Part shown: piece by piece, positions 20,159-32,816 of the stretch | Position numbering within the stretch: position 1 is the stretch's first letter | Layout: the number at the start of each line of letters is the position of its first letter | Assembly (NCBI GenBank): GCA_025602905.1 | Contig: JAHLKI010000001.1 | Coordinates: 1,550,001-1,614,000, forward strand | Source: Phlyctochytrium arcticum | Lineage: Eukaryota; Chytridiomycota; Chytridiomycetes; Chytridiales; Chytridiaceae | Reading direction: 5' to 3' | Length of the DNA stretch: 64,000 nt | The notes under the pieces: generated by a model | What the model was told of the DNA's origin: nothing | Seen by the model: only the letters and a program-made list of their open reading frames with translations | The model's database searches: none | Translations under genes and position numbers: made by a program

Positions 20159-23100
20159 TCAAGTAAAGACCCGACGAGGCGCCATTTTGTGGACACCCTT
20201 GAACAAGGCCGACAATTCCTCTTCCTCGAGGTAATGAACCGGAAACCGCACCGCATGTCCTCTAACCCGTCGTCGTAAAATCTCATGCGCCAGTGAATTC
20301 TCTTCACCCTGTTTCAACAGCACAGGCCCCGTTTCCGTCGTGGCCGCATCCAATTCCTGATCATCAATCAAATCCTGGAGTCGTAAAGCGATGGGAACCC
20401 CCTGTTCCTTGGCCATATCCGACATATTGCGTTCCATATCGTCTTCCAGGGCCCCGCCGCGGGATTTCAGGAATTCTTTGTAGGTGCGCCAATTGGTGAC
20501 GGTGTCGTCGGGGACAACGTGGAATACGTGGCGGAGGGTGCGGGTGTTGACGTCTAGGGTGGTTTGCCATTTATCCCAGCAGGCGTCTGAAACGGGGTCG
20601 AGAATGGATGGGTCGGAGGTGTAAGAGGAGGCGGGGAGGTGGGTTGCGGTGGAATCAAAGACGTCGGTTAACGCTTCGGGAAAGGGGATTCCTAAATGTT
20701 CGTGAAAGAGGCGGAGACGAAGGGCGAGGGGGAACCGCGAGGCCGAAAAGGGTTGCCCGGCCATTTTGGTGGGCACGGCCGCTGTATCCGTCATGACAAT
20801 GGCCAATTCCGAATCGCGAGAACCCATCAGTGACCGATCATTAATATTGGCGCTCCCAATCAGTGCGCATTTATCATCCACAATCATGACTTTGGCGTGG
20901 ACGTAAATCTGTTCCGTGACCAGTCGTTCACCGAGGACATCCCATTTGCGTAGGCCGATAAAGGCGACATATTTGCCAATTTCGCCCCGGGGGATCCCGC
21001 CCTTTTCGAGTTGGGTGTAAAATCCGCGGATACATTCCGTTTGAGCGCAGAGGACGTAGGCCAGTGCCGGGTCCGAGTCGGGTTTGCTAATATCGCCGTG
21101 GAAAGCGGGGTAGAGTGGAATCACCACAAAGGCTTTGAAGGGTTGGTGGGCCTTGTGGGCGCGCAGAATACGGTAAGCGAGCGCAGAGGCGATGGGGTTG
21201 TGGACTCGCACCCGAGAAATGGGCAGTTTTTGACCTCGGCCGCGACGGGAGGGGATGTGGTGGGAGTGGGATGAGTGGGGGTCGGTGCTGGCATTCCCGC
21301 CCTTTTCGCCTGGGATATGCGACGCCGCTGGCTCATACTTTGTAATAAAGAATTGGTTCTCGATGTAGACGTAGTGTTGGGCTTTATGGATCAGATCCAC
21401 GTAGGCGTTACTAATCGATTTTTCGCGGGGAGCACCGGCCGACCATTGTGAAGCTGACCGCAGGATTTGGACTTCGACTGAATTGCGGTCGACCATTTCT
21501 TTGGTGGCGGGATGCAGACCTTGAGTCGGGTACAACCATGGAATAACATGATCCGTCTTCTTTTTTTCCCATTTGGCGAAATTCCAACGCTGGATAAAAT
21601 GCCATACCAAATCGTCCACGGGCCCTTCCACGTTTTCTTCACCCGGGAGTTTGCGGAATTGACAGGCGACGTCGTGCCAGGGCATACGGGCTGTATGGTC
21701 TCGAGGGATGGATTCGTCAAAGGGTGCTTCGGCCAATCGGACAAAATCTCGAACGCGAGGGTTGGAGTAATCCTGGCCCGGGAAAATATTGGCAAGTGGA
21801 CGCGAAGACTCGTCCAGATCGTTTAGGGCCCGTCGAGGCGCGTCCCCGCGTTTACCCTGATGCGTCGTCATCCGTCCCGTGGTGGGAAGATACACGGATG
21901 TCGGCATAATATTGGGGTCATCAACACTCCCGCTCGACATGGTCCGACTGACTACCCCCCGCGCAGGTCGGAATCCAGCAGCCGCATTTCCACCACCTAA
22001 TTTGGGAGTGTCTAATTGTGGGCCCGCGTAAGGGTTTTGTGATGATCCTTCGGCAGCAGGAGCCAAGAACTGACCATTCTGGATACTCCCGTCCACTTCC
22101 TGATTGTCTTTCATGGGCACCGGGGGAGCCGGGTAACTTCCTCCTGGTCCAGTCCCGTCTTCGGCCTTGTGGGGTTCAGTCATGGCAATAATCTCATGAA
22201 CCAGGGGTGAACACTCGACTTGCGAATGGGTGTGAGCAGTCGAAGTTCCGCCCAATGGGGAGAGAAGACTGGGAGGATCCTTGACGATGGGTTTGACGGC
22301 CGATAGGTCTTCTTCTACATCACCGTGCTGGTTGTACATTAGGTCGTCACGGAGTGTATGTTCTGCCGTGTCAAATCGCCCAACACACAGATCGATACCA
22401 CCAATAAATCCAATTTTTCTAATTAAATGAAAGACGAGTCAGCTCCCCATAAAACTTGGGCGTACACATCACAAATCACAAAACTCACCGATCAATCACG
22501 GCAGCCTTTTCATGATGGGCCCACATGACTGTATCCAAAACCGGGCCAATAAAGCCACGACCCTGATCGGGATGCCTCAAAACCACAATATTCTGCGGTT
22601 GCTTGAGCTCAAAGTCATGATCCGGGTCCTCAATGGCAGCATCCAAAAGATAATGAGGTTTTTTACGGCCCATAAAGACTTCTTTGGCGTGCATACTGGC
22701 ATTCGGGAGATTCAGTTCCTTGTACAGTAAAATATAAATCCGGACGCCTTCATTAGCCTTTTTGTAGAGGAGTCGGTCGAGTCGGGTAGGCAAATTTTCG
22801 GGATGAAGACCGTCAGCTCCCCTTCGTAAAAAGATTTCGGGGGTAATAAACCAATCGGCAATCAAGATTTCGTGTTCGGCGCCCGCAATGGCATGATACA
22901 TTTGTTCGAAATGGGCACTGCCGTCCACCATCCAACGAAGGGATTCAGAAGGGATCCCCCGACGAACGGGCGCAAAGGAATCGTAGCGAGCACCGGGAGT
23001 CCCAATTTGAGTATCGCGGAACCAGGATGTATTGTGGCGACGGTATTCGAGTTGTTCGACCCATTCTCGGGCTACGCGGACTTGCCCGCGTCCACTCAAT

Positions 23101-25076
23101 ACATGTTCACAGTCAATCAGCAAGTCGCGGAATCCGTTCAGGATGGCAATACGGTGTTTGTCTTTGACCCAAATTTCGTTGGTGCGTCGATTGAAAGGGC
23201 GGAGAACGATTGCGTTGCGCATGGCGTGGTGTTGCCGTCCACCCGGGTGATTGGATACGCGATCTTCGTCGTTGCCTGTAGGATCTTCGTCTTCGGGGTG
23301 CAGGTTGATTTGCCGTTTTTGCGTATCTTTGTGCAAGACTTGGAAGTATCCATCAATGAGCATGACTTCTTGAGGTGTCAAGTCCATGGGAGAGTAAAAA
23401 TAGAGCAAGTAATTGGATCGGAGCGCCAACCAGCGATATTGTGAGGTCCGGGGTACGAGGAAATCGGGAAAGCAAAAGACCTTTTTTGTTGGTTGTGGGT
23501 TAGCCAATGGTATTGGGGTAGGCAAATTATGAGAAACTCACATCATTCTTGCGTCCACCACGTCGTTTTTTGACCCATCCTTCCTTGCCCTTCATTCCAT
23601 ATTCCCATACACCGATTAAAGAGGTTCGAGACAGCTCGATAAATCCACAGACGACCAAACCCCTTCGTCGCTCTTCGAGAGCATTCCAGTCGGTGCCCAT
23701 GGTATTCCACGGCTCGACGACTTCGGTCAAGACATCCCGCAGCCATTCTACGAGTGCTTCACCGCCGCGGACCGTCTTTGGCAAGGCACGGGGAACAGGT
23801 CGTTCACGTTCGGGTGTCCAGTGAACTGACGCGGCGTCTGCCTCTTCTGGCTGACCTTCGGATACACCTTCCGTGTCATGTTTGATGTGTTCGCGCATTT
23901 TCGGGCTCAGGCCAGCACGTCGACGTAACCGTTTTTGGGTCGGTTTGGACCGCGGGTCTTTGCTGTCAGGCTCCCGCAACAGTGTGGCGAACCGACGAAA
24001 GTCTTTGGGCCGGAAACTCAACGTCCAGTGCGTGCCGGTAGGAACGTGTCGGAATAATACTTCGTGCAAATCCTTTTCGTGGGGCATGGCCTCGGTCGCC
24101 GCAAATGAATTTTGTCGAAACGCATCGAAATTTCGCCATCTGCTCTTCAAAAATGGCGTAGTCTTGACAAACTTGACCTATTAAATTATTTTGAACGTTA
24201 GTCCATGAATGTATAAATTCCCTCACTCACTCCCTCCATCCCTCATCTACCATCCAGTCCTTCAAGTCCATAAAACACTCATCCTTCAACTCCATAAAAC
24301 ACTCATCCTTCAACTCCATAAAACACTCATGCCACCCCCCCCCCCGCTTCGCTCGGCGTCCTCCTCGCTGTCGCTCGCATTCGATTTTGCTTCGCAAAAT
24401 CATTCGCCCTCGCTTCGCTCGGGCTCATTCCGCGCCCATCCATTTTTCCTTCGGAAAAATGTCTGGGCCAAAGGCCCTCGGCATCACTTCGTTTGGCCTC
24501 GGGAGCCTCGCTCCGCTCGCCCAATTTCCCTTCGGAAAATTGTGCGAGCTACGCCAATGCTTCGCTCGGGCTCGGGGTACCCACCTCTAAATCCTTGAAT
24601 CTGGGTTCGGGATAGCTGGCGTTACTAGCAGCCGTAAACTGAACTTCCGGGCTTTCACCAAAGGGTTTAGTAGAGTCACCATCACTCGAAGAAGAATCAC
24701 GTCGAAATTTGTGACGATCGGGTTGACGATGTCTGTCACGCCAGGCCTTAATGTCGGAAGTGACATTACGAGCAAGGTATTGAAAGGGATTCCCCCGTAA
24801 AGTAGAAGCAGTAGATTGAGTGGAAGGATTCCCCAGAGGAGCCGGGGGCCGTGTGGTCTGCTGAGTGTGGCGAGGCAGGGATGAAGTGTTGAGAGCGGAT
24901 GGAGAAGCGGCGAGGGGGGATGAAGTTGTGGGGATGTGGTGATGTTGCGGTGGCCGCGGGAGGGAGGTTGCCGTTGCCTTTGGCGGAGTTATGGGTGGAC
25001 CGCCGTCCATGCCGGTGTCCATCGGAAGCTCTGCTATTTCGCAGAGAGAGAATCCAAGGCTTTGTGTCACTGGCAT
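20159..25076 (-). CDS. PLD1: phospholipase D, PX-PH-PLD type
   Basis: Four exons on the minus strand: 24585-25076, 23542-24177, 22489-23480 and 20159-22418 (1,459 aa). It hydrolyses phosphatidylcholine to phosphatidic acid at membranes. Exon 2 reads like a PX domain (FDAFRQNSFAATE, THWTLSFRPKDFRRF). Exon 3 starts with a PH-like region (RTSQYRWLALRSNYLLYFYS), then the catalytic core. HKD motif 1 (HHEKAAVIDR) runs across the exon 3/4 junction and continues KIGFIGGIDLCVGRFD. HKD motif 2 is HAKVMIVDD with IGSANINDRSL, around residue 1213. The order matches eukaryotic PLD1/Spo14. The start is set at the first in-frame ATG, just after an 11-C run. A 57-nt intron (25094-25150) can join an upstream open stretch in frame, so a further 5' exon is possible. 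The first coding intron (407 nt) is hairpin-rich. Confidence 0.93.
24178..24584. repeat. hairpin-rich PLD intron
   Basis: This intron is 407 nt in a window where most are 50-90. It holds three tandem copies of a ~24-bp unit (CTCCATAAAACACTCATCCTT, 24256-24330). A set of inverted repeats with a TTC loop follows: 24383-24401 (GATTTTGC/GCAAAATC), 24441-24461 (CATTTTTCC/GGAAAAATG) and 24522-24542 (one mismatch). GGGCC-AAA-GGCCC lies at 24465-24477. The phrase GCTTCGCTCGGGCTC occurs twice. Confidence 0.85.
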
Positions 25077-25801
25077 CGGGGGGGGGGGTTTCCCTGTAGA
25101 CCATATGTTAGTTATGCTGTATTTAAAGTGCACCCCATCGCTGAGCTCACCTTTGTTGGCTGTCCAGTCCTCCAAAGGGTACTTTCTTTACGGTGCAGTA
25201 CTGTAAGTCGGAGCTAGCGGGGTTTTGCGGTTCACGCACGGTTCACGGTCCAAGTCAAAGTCGCGGCAGCAGCCGTAAGCGGTTCGATCGCGGCGGCTGG
25301 AATTGCCCAAACCTCTACGGTAGGTGGTAGGTTCAGCGGAATAGACAGTGCTTCTACTTAAGCGAAAGTCATGTTGCGGCCGGCCGGAAAGTTACTAATG
25401 CTGCTGCTCCCCCGGAGAATTCTTCGCGGGATTTCGGCCTCAAGAAATTTCGTTCAAATTTCGGTTTTTTGGGAAATTTCGAAAAGAAGCGCCAAATTGC
25501 GCAGCACCTGACGTCAGGCTCAACCAACCCCTCATTTACGCTCTTTACGGTTTAATGACATTTACCCTCTTTCGGGAACTCTCAGAGGCACAGTCATTTC
25601 TCGAGAGGGCTTTACTCAAAGGCGTGGGAGCGTTGTTTTCATAACATCCATCTCGGTCTCAGCCAGACAAGCATCTCCATCTCCATCTCAGACAACAGAA
25701 ACCCCAAAAGTGCAGGCAGGGCGAGTCCGACAAGGGGGACCTGCGTCGGGCTCGACCCTCCCTGCGGAACTAGCACGTTGCAATCTCGCGATCACATTGT
25801 T
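25077..25801. other. intergenic between PLD and the AP2 gene
   Basis: Probably a shared promoter region for divergent genes. It includes a possible 5' exon of PLD (25151-25175). AATTTC/GAAATTTC words are dense at 25430-25490. Nothing else supported. Confidence 0.4.
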
Positions 25802-26661
25802 ATGACCCGTCAGTGGCCCAGGGGTATGGTTCTTTTTTCCTCGGTCAGCCCTTTTCACACATCAAAAACTCACGTCTTTCCCTCCCAAGGAACTTCACAC
25901 ATTCTTTACAAGTGTCATGATCTACTCAGTATCAAAACCAATACTTGTGGAGAAGAACCTGAGGCACAGGTCTTTAATGCTCCTCCGACAACTCTGGTGG
26001 AGCATAGATTTGCTCTACCTCTTAAGTGACATAAATGTCCCTCCTGGCCTCGACGCGACTACCCGACTGCTCAGGCTAAACGACAGCGCTGGTCTCAAGA
26101 CGTCGGACGAATCATTCAAGACGGTGACCAGTTGCTGCCTGCCATCAACAATGACCCCCGCCATAGCGGTTTTCTGAGGATTTATGCCGCAATAGCCAGG
26201 GGGTTGTATTGGCATGCAAGAGGAGAGGAAAGTTGGCAAGCCTCCGTGACCTTCGAAGGGAAGTGGTACCTCTTTGGGTACTTTGCCGATGAAGGCGATG
26301 CCATTACACGAGCACGAGCTATACGCGCGGACCTCAAGGGGGCTGTTGAACAGCTGATCAAGAGAAACAGAGAAATCTGGACGTTCTACATGCCAGTGGT
26401 CGAGCCGAGGAGATTGACCTCCTTGAAGACAGGGACAAGAGAGGCGGCAGAGTTCGGGCAGGCTGAGCGCACCGCCGCTTCGGCCCCCAAACTGGCTGCA
26501 GCGATATCGCCAGGTGAGGTTCATTTTACTTGTTTCATTTGTTGTTGTGATATATTTCTGAACTTTTTTTTTGGGTTGTAGACGGAATAGTCTTTCACAT
26601 CCTACAAGGTGTGGCCGAGCTGAAATTCCTCTTTTGCGTCAAGTACGAAACGGAAGCTTGA
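25802..26661 (+). CDS. AP2-domain protein, 237 aa
   Basis: Three exons: 25802-25996, 26075-26513 and 26582-26661. Residues ~107-152 (RGLYWHARGEESWQASVTF, EGKWYLFGYFADEGDA, then ARAIRADL) match the AP2 DNA-binding fold. That fold has Y-W, W-x-A-x-I/V, G-K-x-x-x-x-G-x-F and an Ala-rich helix. AP2 domains are typical of plant ERF factors and of some homing endonucleases. No HNH motif is visible here, so this may be a transcription factor or an element remnant. The third exon (DGIVFHILQGVAELKF) is duplicated about 250 bp downstream. The start and first intron rest only on splice logic. Confidence 0.5.
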
Positions 26662-28367
26662 GCTCGGAGGACGGCTTACAGAGAGCCCTTCGGCAGCTGA
26701 AAAAGGACGCCATACAGTATGACTGGGGGTTATACTCCTCCCCAGCTGTTCACCGCGATTTCCCCGGGTGAGTATCATTGGTGTTTGTACTAATGCCGCG
26801 ACATACTTATTTAGCTTTTTTTTTGGTTGCAGACGGAATAGTCTTCCATATCTACAATCATGATTTTGGACCATCCTTGCACCTTTGTGCAATTGGGGAA
26901 AGTCCCCATTGTCAATTCGTTCGGAAATAGCGCCAATCTGGGGGGATGCCTCATTGGATTTGGCCAACTAGGGGTGAGGCTGGCATCCCATTTTTTGAAT
27001 GACATTCGCTCATCACTTTCTTTATAAGGAGATCTTATCAAAGCACGCTTGACCTACTGAGGTCTCAGCAACGGCGGAATCCATTCCACCCGCTACTGCC
27101 TTCCTTCCCCGACACCCCCGACAGAACAAAATTACTGGCAAATTTACGCCGAATATATCGGGAGGCCGTATCACCGACACGCAAGACACGCAGGCGTACC
27201 CTCGGTATACAAGAGAATATCGAAGTTTGGTCCTATCCAGTACTCGAGTAAGTATAAAACAAATTCAACCTCTATATTGCTGTGCTAACATCAAATGAAA
27301 GGAAGCATCCATTCTTTGTTATTTTTAGTCGTTGACGGTTTTCGAAAGCGAGCGTTGCTTAATTCGAGGACTTTCCGTTGTTGAGTAATTGTAACCGCGC
27401 TGACCGGTGTGTCTCTCATTTCTTTGGTTCCCACACGTCTTTCCAATTACTTTGTATAAATCTGCTCTTTCTTACTCTCCTGTTTGACGGCCTCTACATG
27501 TATTTTTCCCCATCTTCTCAATATTATCCTGAGTTATCGCTTCGCCCCCAAAGTTTTGAATTCGGCTGTAGACACTGCTTCGGAGTGGTGGTATACTGCT
27601 CATTATACGATTACCACCTCTTTTGCTTGGGAGACAACCAGAATGGATAACAAAACGCTGAGAAACTAACGAAATATATGGACGATACTGCACTGGCATA
27701 GTGGGATCTGACAATATGTACAAACTACAGAGGGGTGGTCGTAATGATGTGAGGAAAGACCAAAAAAGACTCAGTATGATGTACGAAGACGCTTTCTTTT
27801 TTGGCCAAGGGCCAACCATTTTTCTGCCGCATGTATGCCATACATTTCCCCGACGTGGTCTCGCTTTCTGTCCATTTCCAAGAACTCTAGGAAACTTTTG
27901 ACCTGGGGCTCGGAAGTCACCTTTTTGCCCCAAAAAAAAAGAGAAAGTATTTAGTGAGTTTTTGCGTTCGAGTTTTGCTTGAAATTCTCGATCTTTGTTA
28001 CATTTCTGATATATTTCGAAATCGCCTTCCTAACGGTGTCTTCCTTGGAATACATGGCCCGAAGAGCCTGCATCCCCCTAACGAGGGGTGCGTATCGGGC
28101 GTAGAAGAACCAGAAATCGAACCAGTTGTAATTTGTTCCCAAATTAGTTAAATGATCAAAATTCAGCCTTTGACGCGAAGGTCCGAAGGAATTCAAGTTA
28201 TTCAACAGACGCAACGCGACGTGCTGCAGGAAAAATGGACGCGAACCCGAGAACGGACGAGAACCACTGCAATAATTGGCAAAACATATACAACCTTGCT
28301 ACCCGCAATAAGTCTATCTGCTGGAAGTAATGATGGCAAAAGATCCCGATGCTATCCTGATTCTAGT
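26662..28367. other. degenerate duplicated pieces of the AP2 gene, then spacer
   Basis: 26672-26767 encodes RALRQLKKDAIQYDWGLYSS and ends before a GGTGAG donor. After a T-rich intron, DGIVFHIYNHDFG (26833 on) repeats the AP2 gene's exon junction. 27070-27246 encodes a stretch ending ENIEVWSYPVLE, similar to REIWTFYMPVVEP just after the AP2 domain. 27250-28367 holds no supported gene. Confidence 0.5.
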
Positions 28368-30412
28368 CTAGTTTTCCTGATGGAAAGTGTAGATAGTGTT
28401 GGTGGTTGTAAAGCTCAAGAGGTCCGCAATAAACTTGTCCAACTTGCCGCAGGCCAGCGGATCTTGATCCTTCACTTGATCTTCTAGACGGAAATAGAAA
28501 TTCATAATCTCCTCACCTGCGGCTTTAACCTTTCTCTTTCTGGAGTCACGGGCAACATCAATCTCGGGCAGTACGACCGGTACAGACACTGTCTCCCTTC
28601 CTTCGTAAACCTCGTACCCACACTCTTCGAACATAATGGCGTAACTTTCCCATCGCTCGGGTGTCAATATGCGACTGTCGCTGCAACTGTCTGCATGGAA
28701 CACATGCTTACATGGTAGCTGATACTGTCGCGCAAACAAGCAGTGACAATCACCCTCTAGTTGAGGGATGGGTTTTCCTTTAGCGATACGCTTCTCCACC
28801 GCCATATACTGATCGATCAGGAGTCTCTGGATGGGGTACGGAAACTTCCCGATTTCGGGGTAGGCGTTGAGGCGTTTCAAGGTCTTGGTACGAAATACAG
28901 TCGCTGTACGGTCGGCCTCTAGCCAGCGTTGTTTATTGACCTTCACCAGAGCGCGGGCTGCTCGCAAAAGACTGCATCGCTTCGTGCATTTCCCCGGGGC
29001 CTTCACCAATCTATGGTATGACTCGAGGGCATTTGTAGAGGTGATTTGCAGTAGAACAGGCGAGTGGTGCCTTGCGGCCATTGACCAGCTCTCGATATCG
29101 GTCGATTTCGACCAGTACGTGGTGAGATAGGTACTAATCGTTTGGGGTGCGCCGGCAATCGCCTCTTCCACCAATTGACGTGCCCCAAGTCGAGTGGTTT
29201 TGTTCATGGCATGTAACATCTTTCGGAACGTTGAAGGGTGTGTTGATGTTTTTCTCATCAATGTCCGAATTAAATGTACCTAAGAATCATTCAACAAGTT
29301 GAATTCCAAGGTAACTCAAAATAGATCACATTACCTTGCAGAACTTCACGTATACCTCCTCTTCTCCAGCCTCCATTCCCCGAAAGGTTTTGTGGATTCC
29401 GTTCGTTTCCACATGCGATTGATCAATCAAAAAGTAGCGTGGTTGCCAGGTGCCGAATCCACCAGCAGATACCATATCGCGCAATGTCTGAAGGCCCCCG
29501 TTAACCGCGCAAGCATTTTCAACGCTAGTATAAAATTGGCCGGCAGGAATCCAGCTGTCGTGTTTGTCGCGGACCATCACCGTGAAGAGACGCCAATCGT
29601 AGATGTTGGTCTTGTGGCAGCTGTACCAGATAGCTACTCGACACCAAAGTCTCGAGGCCACGAGCAGTTGCAAAAGCAAATCCCTCCGGGACATTCCCCT
29701 CGTCGGATGCAATCAAAAACCGCTTAACTTCATAGCCTGCACCTTGAAGATCTAAGATTGCTTGGGAGACGTCCTCGTCAAGCGATGAAGGGGGTGCAGC
29801 TGCAACCTTACGCGCCTTCCATCGTTTGTTCCAAACGGCTCGAGCCGTGATGCGACTAAGCCCAAGGGCCGCAGCTCTGCAAGGGGAGGTGGACCGCGCA
29901 ATAATCTCTGGCAAAGCGTCAGCAATCTGGCAAGGCGCATATGGTTGATTGGCTTCTTTCTGGATGAATTCGTTAGCTTGGGAGCACAGGGTAACGTCAT
30001 CCACATCTGATATGTGGTGGCCGGCGGAATGGGTACTGTAATCCGGGTGCATTTGAATAGTAACGGTCCCGTTTGCGGGATTTTTGATCACTAGCAAACG
30101 AGCCGCACAATCGACACTGTTGAAAACAGACGTGATGCGTCTCTTCTTTGAAGGTTCTCCCTCCTTGTCGGCACGAGGCCCGGACGACTTTCGATGTTTC
30201 TTCAATTTGCATTTGTAGCTAGTTGTTAAAACGCCGTCGGCGCGCTTGTTAGTGTCGTATACGTTCCAAAAGTTGTCGCCCAGCTTCCATTGTTCGTTGA
30301 AATCGTGAAGACGTAAAGTGAAGGGTTGACCTGGATTGAACAAACGCTGGCGTAGTGGCCAAATACTGGAGTCCTCTGCTCTAAGAGCATTCGCGCGGAT
30401 TTGTGCGGACAT
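28368..30412 (-). pseudogene. MULE-type transposase with SWIM finger, broken
   Basis: Minus strand, reading down from 30412. It has an N-terminal Cys/His region of FAR1/FLYWCH style (YKCKLKKH...DCAARL...HPDYSTHSAGHH). A DDE transposase core follows (FTVMVRDKHDSWIP, YFLIDQSHVETNGI, KFCK|VHLIRTL across an intron at 29280-29334). A SWIM zinc finger (DCHCLFARQYQLPCKHVFH) closes it. Two defects are visible. A one-base frame change near 29640 separates AFATARGLETL from WYSCHKTNIYDWRL. The expected first catalytic Asp of the D-S-T-H-K-T-N motif is Tyr. Terminal inverted repeats were not located. This is a dead copy, unless the frame change is an unrecognised splice. Confidence 0.8.
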
Positions 30413-30936
30413 GGTTCTAAAGAGTCGGCAATGTTAAAATAGCGAAGAAGTTGGTAAAGAGCACAGTACATGACAGATATTGAGTAAAACTGATTCTTTG
30501 TGAGTGAGTAGCAAAGTGCAAGGGTGTCTGGGGGTAATACGGGCCCGCGATCTTGAACGTCGAGTATCGCAAAACTCACTCAACGCGACTGGCAAGATCC
30601 TGGGCAAGATCCAAAATCCAAATTTCCAAAACCAAAGTCCGCTCCATTTAACGTTTTGGGAAGAAATGAGTTGGATCAAACCACTGGTTCTTCTACGCCC
30701 GATACGCACCCAGTTTCTGGAGTTTATTTCTGGAACGATGGACAATTTGTTTTTGCGCCGCTATCAACAGATACCCCAAAGAGGACAACCATTTTGTGTT
30801 GGCTGTGTGTTGGCGAGCTACCGTGAGTTTTCACATATAAAAGGGTACGCTTCGGCCCCCCCGCGGCCCACCATGACGAAGAAAGAATTTTTCCACACAA
30901 ATCGGATTACCTGCCGGATAACATCCAATCACAAAG
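30413..30936. other. intergenic, promoter of arrestin gene
   Basis: No gene supported. An open frame at 30504-31013 overlaps the arrestin start in another frame and shows no domain. Confidence 0.45.
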
Positions 30937-32368
30937 ATGGCAATTATACGTCTCTCAATGCCAAGTTCATTTTCTGCTGGTCAGGGCCCGCTGCGCGGCG
31001 CGGTGCTAATTGACACTCCGTGCGCAGTGGATGTCAAATCTTTGCAAGTTAGCTTCTACGGTGAAGCTGAAGTCGAGTATAATTATACCGAAACCGAAGA
31101 CGGTCCGAATGGTCAAAAAGTCATCAAGACCCGTCACTTCAAAAAGGAGAAGAAATTCAATAAGGTGAAAGTCACTGCCGCGGGAACGCAGGTAATTTGC
31201 GACCTTACCCACCAGCACAACCAATCCTAATGAATATATATAGATCATTCCGCCCGGTCGCCATGAGTTCCCTTTCGAGATCAACGTTCCCAACGATATT
31301 CCTCCCTCGTTCAAATTCAAGCAAAATACTACTGAGGCGGAGATAAAGTACAAGGTCCACGCGAAAGTTCTCAAGGGAGCTCTCAAATCAGATTGCAAAT
31401 CGGAAAAACATGTCATATCTATTGCTCCTGCCTTTCCGGCCGCATTGCCAGTGCAAAGAAGCGACACAAACAAATTTCTCCTCGGCAAAGGCAGCAGCAC
31501 TGTTTCAGTTACGCATCCATACAGCGCTTTTCAACTTGGACATCCAATCAAGTTCATTGCACGAGTTGCCAATGACTCCAAGAAGGATAACAAGTCCGTC
31601 AAAGGTCGTCTCGAGCAGTCTATTGTATTGAAGAGTTGCGAGTCGGGTGTCCCCTCTTTCCACGCTACCAATGTCATCTCTGAATTCAAAACAACTGGCA
31701 CGGGTGAGCAGCGGGAGACCATCGAGCGTGAAATTATTCTCGAAACCACCAATATACCCCCAACCATCAAGCACCCGATGATTGAAATCTCTTACCGCGC
31801 CAAAGCGTCCGCCGAATATAGCTTTGCGCAAGACCCAGAAGTGGTATTTGACACGACTCTCATTCCCCTTTACGCAGCGCAGTCTTTGCCAGCTGCCCAG
31901 CTGCCGCAGCAAGTGGCCAATTACAGCTATCATTCTGCGGGACCGTCTCTGAACGCGGTACAAGGACAAATTGCAGTCATGCATGAAACATCGAAACAGT
32001 ATTCTGTCATGCAGGAGAATCAAGGGCCTGGCCCTTCCATTCATGCCCACTGGCAACCGGCACAAGTGCCACCACCCCTTGTTGCGCAGGGGCACCTTCC
32101 ACCCAACTACATTGCGCAAGGACAGTTCCCTCCCCCATATGAGGCGCAAGGGCAGTTTGGTGCGCAAGCGCAATATGTTTATTATGCTGCACAAGGACCT
32201 GCACCTTCCAATTATGTACCCCAAGGACAATATCCGCCCATGTCAACGGGACAAGGACAGGCTCCTCCACCGCAAAATGGTCAACAGCAATATTCACCTA
32301 CCGGCGGACCAATGCCCACTGGTCAAAATATACCCAACATGCATCCTCAATTTGCGAATCCTTATTAA
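30937..32368 (+). CDS. alpha-arrestin, 459 aa
   Basis: Two exons, 30937-31191 and 31244-32368, with a 52-nt phase-0 intron. The N-terminal arrestin fold reads GPLRGAVLIDTPCAVDVKSL, VSFYGEAEVEY, then IIPPGRHEFPFEINVPNDIP. The C-terminal arrestin domain includes QLGHPIKFIARVAN and PTIKHPMIEISYRAK. The last ~150 residues are Pro/Gln/Gly/Tyr-rich repeats (AQGQFPPPYEAQG) with one PPxY motif (PPPY). In yeast ART proteins PPxY recruits the Rsp5/Nedd4 WW domains so that membrane transporters are ubiquitinated and internalised. That role is inferred from family knowledge. Confidence 0.88.
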
Positions 32369-32816
32369 AACTGAAATGGTTGTCCTTTAAACAGATAAAA
32401 ATGTGCTAGATAAAAAAAATATTAATGTTTACAGAAGATTTTCCCCCACCCCACTGTGACTTGCCAATATCTGACCACTGCCAGACACGAATGCGAAATA
32501 GGTATATATATAAATATGTACAATGCGATGTTCTATTCCTCCATCGTTACCCCGCTGACGCCTTCCCACTGCATGCTGAAATCCCGGTCCGTGAAGCCAG
32601 GTGCGTCGGCGTAGTGGTTATGCCGGGTAGGAGCATTCCGTCTTTTTGGGGCGGAGGTGTTTAGAAATCCGCTAGAGCTAGATTGACCTCCACTGAATGA
32701 TCAAATTTGAAAGCAATAGATGAGTATCTGCAGGTTCCGATCGATGTAAAGGAATCTCATCCACGGACCTCGATTCCCGACGATCCCCCCCTTTTCCACT
32801 GCCAAACAGTAGCCAC
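32369..32816. other. spacer between convergent genes
   Basis: 3' UTR-like AT-rich sequence, then ordinary sequence. No gene seen. Confidence 0.5.

Noticed and set aside
20608..20796. Arg/Gly-rich plus-strand ORF inside the phospholipase D gene
   Set aside because: Shadow of the PLD coding sequence on the other strand.
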